A stretch of 7,447 bases of DNA from Betaproteobacteria bacterium (GCA_025362705.1 JANYFH010000300.1:1-7447); one strand, 5' to 3'; shown: positions 1 to 6,203, numbered from the stretch's first letter. Numbers and translations are program-made. The notes: generated from the letters alone by a model not told the origin.

Positions 1-7
1 TGACTTG

Positions 8-21
8 TTGATTTACATCAA
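8..21 (+). promoter_or_regulatory. Perfect FNR/Anr/Dnr-type binding box
   Basis: The bases TTGAT-TTAC-ATCAA match the consensus TTGAT-N4-ATCAA exactly on both half sites. This is the operator recognised by FNR-class members of the Crp/Fnr family (FNR, ANR, DNR). Its centre lies at 14.5, about 103 bases before the regulator start at 118. A weak -10-like hexamer (TTTATG, 45-50) would put the box near -41.5, the usual place for FNR activation. Other -10-like hexamers (57-62, 71-76) would put it further upstream. The site may serve the regulator at 118 or a gene off the left edge. The box is certain as sequence; its use is inferred. Confidence 0.75.
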
Positions 22-117
22 GATGCAAAATTTGCGATTTTCGCTTTATGAGTTCGCATGATAAAAATGCCACAATAGAGTCGCCTTGATTGCCGTCAAT
101 AGTGAACATTACCCGCC
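22..117 (+). promoter_or_regulatory. AT-rich leader and probable promoter of the Crp/Fnr regulator gene
   Basis: This stretch lies between the FNR-type box and the regulator start and is richer in A+T than the coding DNA around it. Several weak -10-like hexamers occur (45-50, 47-52, 57-62, 71-76), none with a good -35 partner, as expected for an activator-dependent promoter. There is no Shine-Dalgarno sequence in the 15 bases before the ATG at 118. No small ORF or hairpin stands out. The exact transcription start cannot be chosen from the sequence. Confidence 0.4.
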
Positions 118-744
118 ATGACACTACTCATTTCCCATCCGCAGCGCGACCTTCTCCGCACCCAGCTTTCGCGCAATATTGTGCTGCGCACACTCAAGCC
201 ACGCGCATTTACCGAGCTTGAAAAACACCTTTCAATCACCGACCACAAGAAGGGCGATCTTCTGCTGGGCCAGGGCGATCACGATATGGCGCAGTACTTC
301 ATTCTCGATGGCATCCTGAAGCGCGTTGTATCAAACCAGGAAGGCAAGGAGATGATTTTGCGATTCTCCAAAGAAGATGAAATGGATACCAGCTACGCAG
401 CGTGGCGTTTGCGTACACCGGCACCTTACTCAATCCGCGCAGTCATGAAATCGCGCGTCGCGCAGTTGCCAATGGAACAGTGGGTTGAGTTTCTTGATAA
501 ACATCACTCCATCAAAGACGATTTTGAATACGAGGTCATGCACCTGATGTCAGAAGTGATGGCGCACACGATTACGTTACACATGCTCGATGCACAAGGA
601 CGCGTGCAGCGTTTTCTGCGCAAGCATCCCGACCTTTATGAGCGAGTGCCCATGAAGGAACTGGCTTCCTACATGAATCTGTCAGCAGAAACGCTCTCGC
701 GACTGAAGCAAAAGGGCAAGATTCAGGCGATTCTGGCGCGCTAG
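118..744 (+). CDS. Crp/Fnr-family transcriptional regulator
   Basis: This 208-residue protein is the usual length for Crp/Fnr regulators. Residues about 20-125 form the cyclic-nucleotide-binding-like beta-barrel (G46-D47, G53, then FILDG at 61-65). Residues about 130-160 fit the dimerisation helix, and 161-205 a winged helix-turn-helix. The putative recognition helix reads AETLSRL (190-196); E191, S194 and R195 match the E-x2-S-R trio that FNR uses to read TTGAT half sites. The protein has no cysteine, so it cannot carry an FNR-type Fe-S cluster, and the CRP cAMP-pocket pattern (GE...RS) is missing. The effector is therefore unknown; haem/NO sensing as in DNR, or a ligand-free mode, are options. 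The C terminus after the recognition helix is short. The start is the first ATG, although it has no Shine-Dalgarno. The family is clear; target and signal are not. Confidence 0.9.
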   Translation: MTLLISHPQRDLLRTQLSRNIVLRTLKPRAFTELEKHLSITDHKKGDLLLGQGDHDMAQYFILDGILKRVVSNQEGKEMILRFSKEDEMDTSYAAWRLRTPAPYSIRAVMKSRVAQLPMEQWVEFLDKHHSIKDDFEYEVMHLMSEVMAHTITLHMLDAQGRVQRFLRKHPDLYERVPMKELASYMNLSAETLSRLKQKGKIQAILAR

Positions 745-756
745 CCCGGAGATGCG
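745..756. other. 12-base gap between convergent genes
   Basis: The stop codons of the regulator (plus strand) and the TSUP permease (minus strand) are 12 bases apart. The gap holds no stem-loop or T tract, so no intrinsic terminator is visible for either gene. Transcripts from either side may run into the opposite gene and form antisense RNA unless Rho stops them. Confidence 0.7.
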
Positions 757-1536
757 TCATCGGTAAACCAGTGGCAGAATGACTTGCGCAATCAGGAGAA
801 GTGTCAAAATCCACAGGACGGCACGAATGAAAACGCGCCAGATAGCTGGCTGAATTCTCGATTGAAAATAGGCACCCGCGATAACACCGATGATGGCGGT
901 AGCAGTGGCCGGGATCGCCGCCATGATGACTTCTGTTCCCAACTGACCGACGCCACCCAGTGCCGCTATCTGCGTGGTACGGCCTGCAAGAAAACACAAA
1001 TTGAGAATTTGTGTCATCACCAGCGGCGCCAATCCTAGTGTCGCGAAGTAAATAAGAAGCGGTGGCAACGCGACGTTGACCGCACCGGAAAGTACGCCGC
1101 CCAGTAAACCAAAAGCCAAGCCCGCCAATTGCGGATGCCGATTGATCGCTCCCCAGTCCACGTGTGTGAATACATCCTGTTTCAGGTAAATCACGATAAT
1201 CAGCGCCAGCAATAACTTTAAAGGCTCAGGCGGCATGACCAGAACGAGCCTTGTGCCAATCAGCGTGCCCGCGATCACATAAACAGCGACTGGCCAATAC
1301 TTGCCCAGACTCTCACGCCAATTTCCACCTTTGGCCAGGCTGATCAAATTGACCGCAATATTCGGTAGCAGCGTCATCACAACTGCCGTGCGGACGTCGG
1401 TAAACAACGCCACCACTGGCGTTGAGATCAAAGGAAAACCAAATCCGCTGACACCGTGGGCCAACCCTGCTACCAACGCTATTGCGCAGACCTGCCAAGC
1501 CAGCGCCGAGAAAGAAACGGGTTCCACGCAGGACAA
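757..1536 (-). CDS. TauE/SafE (TSUP) family membrane permease
   Basis: This 259-residue, very hydrophobic protein has the internal duplication typical of the TSUP family: a first half with GLAHGVSGFGFP (24-35) followed by STPVVALF, and a second half with GLLGGVLSGAVN near residue 145. About eight membrane segments can be drawn. Family members export or import sulfite, sulfoacetate, other small sulfur compounds or organic anions; the substrate cannot be read from sequence. The start is TTG at 1536-1534. A GTG three codons later (1527-1525) is an alternative and has a GGA nine bases upstream. It lies 121 bases downstream of the antiporter gene on the same strand, behind a strong hairpin, so it may be only partly co-transcribed. 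Its end faces the end of the Crp/Fnr gene. An anion role beside a carboxylate antiporter is plausible but inferred. Confidence 0.88.
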   Translation of the reverse strand: MSCVEPVSFSALAWQVCAIALVAGLAHGVSGFGFPLISTPVVALFTDVRTAVVMTLLPNIAVNLISLAKGGNWRESLGKYWPVAVYVIAGTLIGTRLVLVMPPEPLKLLLALIIVIYLKQDVFTHVDWGAINRHPQLAGLAFGLLGGVLSGAVNVALPPLLIYFATLGLAPLVMTQILNLCFLAGRTTQIAALGGVGQLGTEVIMAAIPATATAIIGVIAGAYFQSRIQPAIWRVFIRAVLWILTLLLIAQVILPLVYR

Positions 1537-1570
1537 TCCAGTATTGGCAGTTTCAAGATGACGAAATCTG

Positions 1571-1599
1571 GATGCCGGGACAATTGTTGTCCCGGCATC
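1571..1599 (-). terminator. Perfect 13-bp stem hairpin between antiporter and TSUP genes
   Basis: GATGCCGGGACAA (1571-1583) and TTGTCCCGGCATC (1587-1599) are exact inverted complements around a 3-base loop. The stem is GC-rich and must fold stably in RNA from either strand. It lies 58 bases after the antiporter stop and 34 bases before the TSUP start, both on the minus strand. No T run follows on either strand, so it is not a textbook intrinsic terminator. It could be a weak terminator, a 3'-end stabiliser that lowers TSUP expression, or a protein-binding dyad. The hairpin is certain; its role is inferred. Confidence 0.6.
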
Positions 1600-1657
1600 T
1601 TGGAGTCCGAAGGCCTACCACACCCATGCCAACCGCAACGCGGCTAGTGCCCGAGAG

Positions 1658-2956
1658 CTATGATTCCCCGGCGATTCTTTTTCGAATAATCGGCCGCAGG
1701 ACGAAAAGTGCCAGAGCCGCCGCCGTGAGATCGAATACGGCCGCAATGTAATACGGTACCGAGAACGACCCCGCATAAGAAGCAGCTACCGCCGCCGCAC
1801 CCCACCCGGCCATAATGGACGCTGCCCCTTTTGCTGTGTAAAGGATGCCATAGTTGCCTGAGGCGTTTTTCGGCCCGAACACATCACCCGTTATCGCCGA
1901 GAACAAAGCATAGATTTCGCCCCAAGCAAGGAAAACAAAGGGCATAAGGATCATGAACGCGATCGGGCTACCCATAATCTGTGTCATCGCGAAGATCAGC
2001 ACGCCTTCAAGCGCAAAGGCAAACGCCATCGTGTATTCCCGACCGAACCTGTCTGAAACCGCGCCCCACATGATTCTGGCGAACGCATTGGCGACACCCG
2101 CCACTGTCGCGGTGAACGGAACGATAGCGATGCCCATGAATTTGGCATCGAAAACGTTGAGGGACTTGGCGATCTGCGACATGTTGCCGGTGGTCATTAG
2201 CCCGCCGGTACAGACCATGAGGAACATGGCATACATGATGTAGAACTCTTTCTGCGACATCATCTGCTTAGCCGTAAAGTCCTTCCGCGTTTGCGCAACC
2301 GCCTTGGGCTGCACCCAGTCCTTAGGTAACCAGCCTTGGGGAGGATGGTGCAGGATAAGCGCCATGACGATGGCGACAACGCCTTGGCCGATGCCCCAAC
2401 TGGTCATGGCACCAGCCCAACCCATGGATGTAATTGAACCGCTGATCGGGATGAGCGTAAGTGCTGAACCGCCGCCAAATCCTGCGGCAGTGAGGCCAGC
2501 CGCCAATCCCCTTTTGTCCGGAAACCACTTGACAGCATTGGCGACTGTCGCGATATAGATGATGCCGCAGCCAGTACCCGCTAGAACGCCGTAAGTAAGG
2601 TACAAGTGAAAAAGGGATGTTGCGAACATGCCGCCAAGCACCCATCCCAGCAAAATGAGTACTGCACCTACCAGCATGAGGTTGCGGATACCGAATTTGT
2701 CGATGAAGTATCCAGCAACCGGCACCGGCCACGTTTCAAACAGAATAAACAGGGTATAGATAAGAGCGATGTCCGAATAAGGCGCGGACGCAAACTGCTG
2801 CTTCAGCCCTGGCGTAAAAAGAGTAAAGGCATACTGAAAATTTGAGATAACAATCATCGCCATGACGCCGGCGGCCAGTTGAATCCAGCGGTTTCCGACG
2901 ATCGGGCCCAACGTTTGTTTCGCGAGATCTATCTGTGTGGTGCTCTCGTTTGACAT
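1658..2956 (-). CDS. OxlT-type oxalate:formate MFS antiporter
   Basis: This 432-residue major facilitator protein has twelve expected membrane segments. It resembles Oxalobacter OxlT, which swaps external oxalate for internal formate across the inner membrane. Shared patterns include GNRW (21-24), the Q41-Y42 pair in helix 1, YFIDKFG (83-89) in the loop after helix 2, WFPDKRGLAAG (144-154), and SDRFGR (301-306). The two charged residues that bind oxalate in OxlT, R272 and K355, align with R294 (AFARIMWG) and K376 (YTAKGAASI); W345 and Y349 also match. The N terminus is a little longer than in OxlT. The ATG at 2956-2954 has a strong GGAGG seven bases upstream. No oxalyl-CoA decarboxylase or formyl-CoA transferase gene lies in the window, and OxlT-like paralogues may carry other carboxylates, so the substrate is probable rather than proven. 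Confidence 0.87.
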   Translation of the reverse strand: MSNESTTQIDLAKQTLGPIVGNRWIQLAAGVMAMIVISNFQYAFTLFTPGLKQQFASAPYSDIALIYTLFILFETWPVPVAGYFIDKFGIRNLMLVGAVLILLGWVLGGMFATSLFHLYLTYGVLAGTGCGIIYIATVANAVKWFPDKRGLAAGLTAAGFGGGSALTLIPISGSITSMGWAGAMTSWGIGQGVVAIVMALILHHPPQGWLPKDWVQPKAVAQTRKDFTAKQMMSQKEFYIMYAMFLMVCTGGLMTTGNMSQIAKSLNVFDAKFMGIAIVPFTATVAGVANAFARIMWGAVSDRFGREYTMAFAFALEGVLIFAMTQIMGSPIAFMILMPFVFLAWGEIYALFSAITGDVFGPKNASGNYGILYTAKGAASIMAGWGAAAVAASYAGSFSVPYYIAAVFDLTAAALALFVLRPIIRKRIAGES

Positions 2957-2963
2957 ATTGCTT

Positions 2964-2968
2964 CCTCC
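2964..2968 (-). promoter_or_regulatory. Strong Shine-Dalgarno of the antiporter gene
   Basis: On the minus strand GGAGG (within ACGGAGGAAG) ends seven bases before the ATG at 2956-2954. It is the best ribosome binding site in the window and fixes this start. Most other genes here have weak or no Shine-Dalgarno, which suggests the antiporter is meant to be translated efficiently. Confidence 0.85.
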
Positions 2969-2991
2969 GTTAGAAACATTTTTAATTTTTT

Positions 2992-3014
2992 CATTGCGAG
3001 CTTCTATGGCAATG
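2992..3014. repeat. Inverted repeat CATTGC-N11-GCAATG upstream of the antiporter gene
   Basis: CATTGC (2992-2997) and GCAATG (3009-3014) are exact inverted complements with 11 bases between them, centred about 47 bases upstream of the antiporter ATG. The left arm belongs to CATTGCGA, which recurs as a direct repeat at 3097-3104, 105 bases away. The geometry fits a dimeric regulator site, but a 6-bp arm can occur by chance. Confidence 0.35.
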
Positions 3015-3141
3015 GAAGTTAAGTAAATACAAAAGCGTTATCTTCGCTCTTTATTCTTTGCCTGTCGCTGTCCAGCACAACTCGAAATTGTTACTGCATT
3101 GCGATCCGCTCAGTATTTCTCCAATCTGACTGTGGTTACCA

Positions 3142-3153
3142 TGACGTGTGTCA
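3142..3153. repeat. Short dyad TGAC-GTGT-GTCA
   Basis: TGAC (3142-3145) and GTCA (3150-3153) form an exact dyad with a 4-base centre in the TerC-antiporter gap, about 190 bases upstream of the antiporter start. It could be an operator half-site pair. With only 4-bp arms it is a weak call. Confidence 0.2.
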
Positions 3154-3217
3154 GGTTTGACGAAAGAAAGATACGTTCACGCGCCGACCGTTTCACTAAG
3201 CAAGCGTAGAAGCGTGA

Positions 3218-3916
3218 TCAATTGTTTGGCCTGTCCTGGCGCGGTGAACCAGATGTCTTTGAGAGCGTCTTGCCCACACCCACCACCAGCACTGCACCAG
3301 CCGCAGCGGCGATGTATTCAAACCAGCGCGGATATTGCGAAGTAAATGATGCAATAACTTTCTCGTCCCATGCCATTTCACCTGCAACCCAACCAATTAA
3401 AGCTGCTCCGATCGTTATGACGACAGGATATTTTTCCATCACCTTAATCAGTATTGTGCTGGCGTAAATGATGAGAGGAATGCTGATTGCCAGACCGATG
3501 ATGACAAGAACCCAATCGCCTTTGGCTGCCGCAGCTACGGCAATCACGTTGTCAATGCTCATGACAAGGTCCGCAATGAGGATCGTCTTGACGGCATCAA
3601 ACATGGACGCATGGCTCTTGGCTTCACCTTCGTCCTCGTCGCCATCAGCAAGAAGTTTCACGCCGATCCAAAGCAGCAACGCGGACCCCACCAACTTTAA
3701 CCAGGCGAATTCAAGCAACGCGACCGCAAATATGGTCAGAACGATACGCAACACGATCGCCGCGCCACTTCCCCAGAAAATTGCCTGTTTCTGCTGTGTT
3801 GGCGGGAGGTTCCGCGCGGCAAGCGCTATAACAACTGCGTTGTCACCGGAGAGAATAATATTTACGCCAATGATTTTGAGAAGTGCTGTCCAAAACAGAG
3901 GAGTAAGAATATCCAT
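3218..3916 (-). CDS. TerC-family integral membrane protein (YjbE type)
   Basis: This 232-residue inner-membrane protein has the TerC signature in two repeats: N-I-I-L-S-G-D25-N26-A near the start and D116-L-V-M-S-I-D122-N123-V in the second half. The conserved acidic and Asn residues sit in membrane helices and are thought to bind metal. About seven membrane segments are seen, with an acidic loop (D91-E98, DGDEDEGE) between the halves and a polar C-terminal tail (about 216-232). Family members such as Alx and YkoY/MeeF export Mn2+ or help metalate secreted enzymes; tellurite resistance is the historical name. The ATG start gives the usual family N terminus but has no Shine-Dalgarno. It is transcribed away from the lytic transglycosylase gene, and 261 bases separate it from the antiporter gene downstream. 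Family membership is secure; the metal is inferred. Confidence 0.9.
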   Translation of the reverse strand: MDILTPLFWTALLKIIGVNIILSGDNAVVIALAARNLPPTQQKQAIFWGSGAAIVLRIVLTIFAVALLEFAWLKLVGSALLLWIGVKLLADGDEDEGEAKSHASMFDAVKTILIADLVMSIDNVIAVAAAAKGDWVLVIIGLAISIPLIIYASTILIKVMEKYPVVITIGAALIGWVAGEMAWDEKVIASFTSQYPRWFEYIAAAAGAVLVVGVGKTLSKTSGSPRQDRPNN

Positions 3917-4073
3917 AGGGTCGGTTTTCGGTTCTGGTCAATGATCAGCCAAGCGTTGGGCTCAATGAGTCTATAGAATAAGTCATCCGAACCCCGGTAA
4001 TAAACATTATTGTTTTATGCGCACAAGTTGCTTTGGTATTGCCAATGATCGTCACGCCGAGTCGCCGTGCCGA
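3917..4073. promoter_or_regulatory. Divergent intergenic region between TerC and lytic transglycosylase genes
   Basis: This stretch should carry promoters for both directions. Near the plus-strand gene it is AT-rich (3999-4018) and contains the dyad AAACA-TTAT-TGTTT (4002-4015). On the minus strand, TATTCT (around 3975-3980) is a possible TerC -10, with no good -35. I looked for the yybP-ykoY manganese riboswitch often found before TerC-family genes and do not see its conserved core in this roughly 100-base leader. Part of the stretch (4017-4073) is open in frame with the transglycosylase but is probably not translated. Confidence 0.4.
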
Positions 4074-6203
4074 ATGAAGCGTTTTTACCCTGCACTCCTG
4101 ACGCTTTCATTGATACTAAGCAAGTTTGCTCCCGTGCAAGCGCAAATTGCCGCTACTCCTGCGCCAGCCGTACGTCTCGCAATCACATCACCTGTGACGA
4201 CGACGCCTGCATCTATGGCTACAGTGAACACTGATCCATCATCAACTACGCAGCCGGGGATCACATACCAATTGTCCTCAGCCGACAAGGATATTATTGC
4301 TACGCGCGATGCCTTTGAAAAACGTGATCTGAAACTTCTTGCCGTGGCGATGGCCCGCTTTGCGGGCGTACCCGGCACTGCGCATAAACTTTCGCAGTAT
4401 GTGCAGTACTGGTGGTTATCGGCAAATCTGGCCAAGGCGGACACATTTGCGACCACCAATGCCACCGAAATCCGCGCGTTTCTGAATGCTAATCCGAATT
4501 CGGTTGTCGCAGATAACCTTCGACGGGACTGGCTGAAAATACTCGGCAAGTGGGATCAGTGGGAACTGTTTGCGGCCGAGATGCCTTGGCTCAACATCGA
4601 GGATGCCGAAATTAGCTGTCATCAGTGGCGTTACCGATTGAGCAAGAACGACCGCGACGCGCTCACAGAGGCAAAGTCATTCTGGACCGCAGCGCGAACC
4701 GCACCCGACGCCTGCGACGATGTTTTTGCGCGACTTGCAACAGAAAAAATGTTGCCCAACACTGAAGCGTGGCTGCGTTTGCGAACGCTGCTCGAAAACA
4801 ATCAACTCGCCCAGGCGAGGAAGAGCGCGTTGCTGTTGCCCAATATTCCGTCCAACTTTGAACGTACAACGGCCATCATTGGCCAGAATCCTGCGCTGTA
4901 CCTGCAACGTGAGAATTTGCAAGCTGCATCACCCGCTTCGGTGGAGCTGTTTCTGTTTGCGGTAACCCGGCTCGCCCGTACCGACGCTGATCGCGCTGCG
5001 TCGCTACTGGAAACACGTGGCAGGAAACTGTCAACCAGCGATCTCGAATACGCCTGGGCGCAAGTTGGCCTTTATGGCAGCATGCAACACGAACCAGGAG
5101 CACTCGGCTGGTTCGAGCGTGCCGGAACATTTGCGCTCAATGATATACAGGCTGGCTGGAAAACGCGTGCCGCATTACGCGCAGGCAACTGGGAAAGTGT
5201 ACGGGCGGCTATTGGAGCGATGACCGCGTCGGAGCGGCGTGAACCGGCCTGGCGCTATTGGCTCGCGCGAGCCACTCAAGAGTCCGGAAACGCCGATGCA
5301 GCTCGCACGCTGCGCGAGGTACTGGCACGTGAAAACAATTTCTATGGAGTGCTCGCAGCTGAAGAAATCGGCGTCCCCCAGATCCCGGTTTGGCAGGGCT
5401 GGAAACCAACGCGTACCGATATCGATGCGGTGATGCAACGTCCTGCAATCGGTCGTGCGTTGGCCTTTTACCGGCTCGACATGAAGGCCGAGGGTTTGCG
5501 TGAATGGCAATATGGCATTCGCAACATGGATGACCACGAACTGCTGGCGGCCGCGGAAGCCGCGCGCGTGGCGAATGTTCCAGACCGCGCCATCAACACG
5601 GCCGAAAAAACCCTCGTGGTTCACGACTATGCCCAACGATTTCCGACGCCGCATCAAGCCGATCTGGCAACGCAGGCGCGTGCACAGGGACTGGATGAGG
5701 CCTGGGTGTATGGCTTGATCAGGCAGGAAAGCAGATTTATGGCTGACGCCAAATCGCGGACAGGTGCAATGGGGTTAATGCAGTTGATGCCGGCAACAGC
5801 AACCTGGGCGGCGAAGAAAGTCAGCATGACTCATTTTTCACTTGCCAAAGTCATCGATGTTCCGGTGAATCTCAGCCTTGGCTCGTTTTACCTGCGCCAC
5901 GTGCTCGATGATCTCGGCCATCCAGTGCTGGCGACAGCAGGCTACAACGCGGGACCGGGCCGGGCCCGCCGCTGGCGCGCCGTCGGCCCGCTGGAAGGTG
6001 CAATCTATGCCGAAACAATTCCATTCGCAGAGACGCGCGACTACGTGAAAAAAGTTATGGTCAATGCGTGGTTCTACACACAGCAGGCGGGCGCCACTAC
6101 ACGGCGCCTGACCGAAATGATGGGGACAGTACCAGGCAGCGGTAGCGGCAATGCCGGTGTCAGCAGCCTGGTGAGTGTGGCCTTGCAAAACAAGTTGCCC
6201 TGA
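4074..6203 (+). CDS. slt: Soluble lytic murein transglycosylase (Slt70 type, GH23)
   Basis: The protein cuts the MurNAc-GlcNAc bond of peptidoglycan, forming 1,6-anhydroMurNAc, in the periplasm. From the ATG at 4074 it has 709 residues. A signal peptide covers 1-23 (MKR, a hydrophobic core, then VQA before Q24). A Thr/Pro/Ala-rich linker follows (about 24-65), then a long alpha-helical superhelix (about 70-525) like the Slt70 ring, and the catalytic domain (about 540-680). Catalytic E552 sits in RQESRF; GLMQLMP (567-573), AGYNAGPGR (622-630) and the later ETRDYV complete the family motifs. A further ATG at 4017 is in frame but would add 19 polar residues before the signal peptide and has no ribosome binding site, so I prefer 4074, though its Shine-Dalgarno is also weak. 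It is longer than E. coli Slt70 (about 645 residues), mainly through the linker and a Gly/Ser-containing tail. The next gene begins 27 bases on. Confidence 0.93.
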   Translation: MKRFYPALLTLSLILSKFAPVQAQIAATPAPAVRLAITSPVTTTPASMATVNTDPSSTTQPGITYQLSSADKDIIATRDAFEKRDLKLLAVAMARFAGVPGTAHKLSQYVQYWWLSANLAKADTFATTNATEIRAFLNANPNSVVADNLRRDWLKILGKWDQWELFAAEMPWLNIEDAEISCHQWRYRLSKNDRDALTEAKSFWTAARTAPDACDDVFARLATEKMLPNTEAWLRLRTLLENNQLAQARKSALLLPNIPSNFERTTAIIGQNPALYLQRENLQAASPASVELFLFAVTRLARTDADRAASLLETRGRKLSTSDLEYAWAQVGLYGSMQHEPGALGWFERAGTFALNDIQAGWKTRAALRAGNWESVRAAIGAMTASERREPAWRYWLARATQESGNADAARTLREVLARENNFYGVLAAEEIGVPQIPVWQGWKPTRTDIDAVMQRPAIGRALAFYRLDMKAEGLREWQYGIRNMDDHELLAAAEAARVANVPDRAINTAEKTLVVHDYAQRFPTPHQADLATQARAQGLDEAWVYGLIRQESRFMADAKSRTGAMGLMQLMPATATWAAKKVSMTHFSLAKVIDVPVNLSLGSFYLRHVLDDLGHPVLATAGYNAGPGRARRWRAVGPLEGAIYAETIPFAETRDYVKKVMVNAWFYTQQAGATTRRLTEMMGTVPGSGSGNAGVSSLVSVALQNKLP

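Larger units (their letters stand above)
2957..3217 (-). promoter_or_regulatory. Intergenic region between TerC and antiporter genes (probable antiporter promoter)
   Basis: These 261 bases hold no credible gene. The part nearest the antiporter is AT-rich (about 2971-2991 and 3020-3060) and probably carries its promoter. Candidate hexamer pairs such as TTGTAT with CATAGA (18-base spacer, minus strand) are weak, so I do not fix one. Two small dyads and a repeated 8-mer, listed separately, are possible operators. No intrinsic terminator for TerC is visible; a loose CACGC/GCGTG pair (3179-3183 and 3212-3216) has too long a loop. Confidence 0.45.

Noticed and set aside
572..997. 141-codon minus-strand frame across the end of the regulator and the TSUP gene
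   Set aside because: It overlaps two well-supported genes in another frame, is rich in Cys, His, Arg and Ser as shadow frames often are, and matches no family I know.
1633..1643. Small hairpin CCGC-AAC-GCGG after the antiporter stop
   Set aside because: A 4-bp stem without a T tract is common by chance in DNA of this composition and is not enough for a terminator.
3148..3345. 65-codon plus-strand frame in the gap after TerC
   Set aside because: Half of it overlaps the TerC gene antisense, it has no ribosome binding site, and the protein resembles nothing known.
3468..3944. 158-codon plus-strand open frame opposite the TerC gene
   Set aside because: It is the antisense shadow of TerC, with low-complexity Ala/Ser/Thr/Met composition and no domain. 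The TerC frame has clear family motifs.
3917..4016. yybP-ykoY manganese riboswitch before TerC
   Set aside because: Expected from family habit, but the conserved core motifs are not visible on the minus strand; only a covariance search could rescue the idea.
5175..5657. 160-codon minus-strand frame inside the lytic transglycosylase gene
   Set aside because: It lies wholly within slt, opposite strand, with shadow-like composition and no recognisable motif or ribosome site.
5950..5990. GC-rich palindromic run (GGGCCGGGCCC and nearby) in slt
   Set aside because: It lies in the conserved catalytic-domain coding sequence just after the AGYNAGPG motif and is explained by Gly/Pro/Arg/Ala codons.
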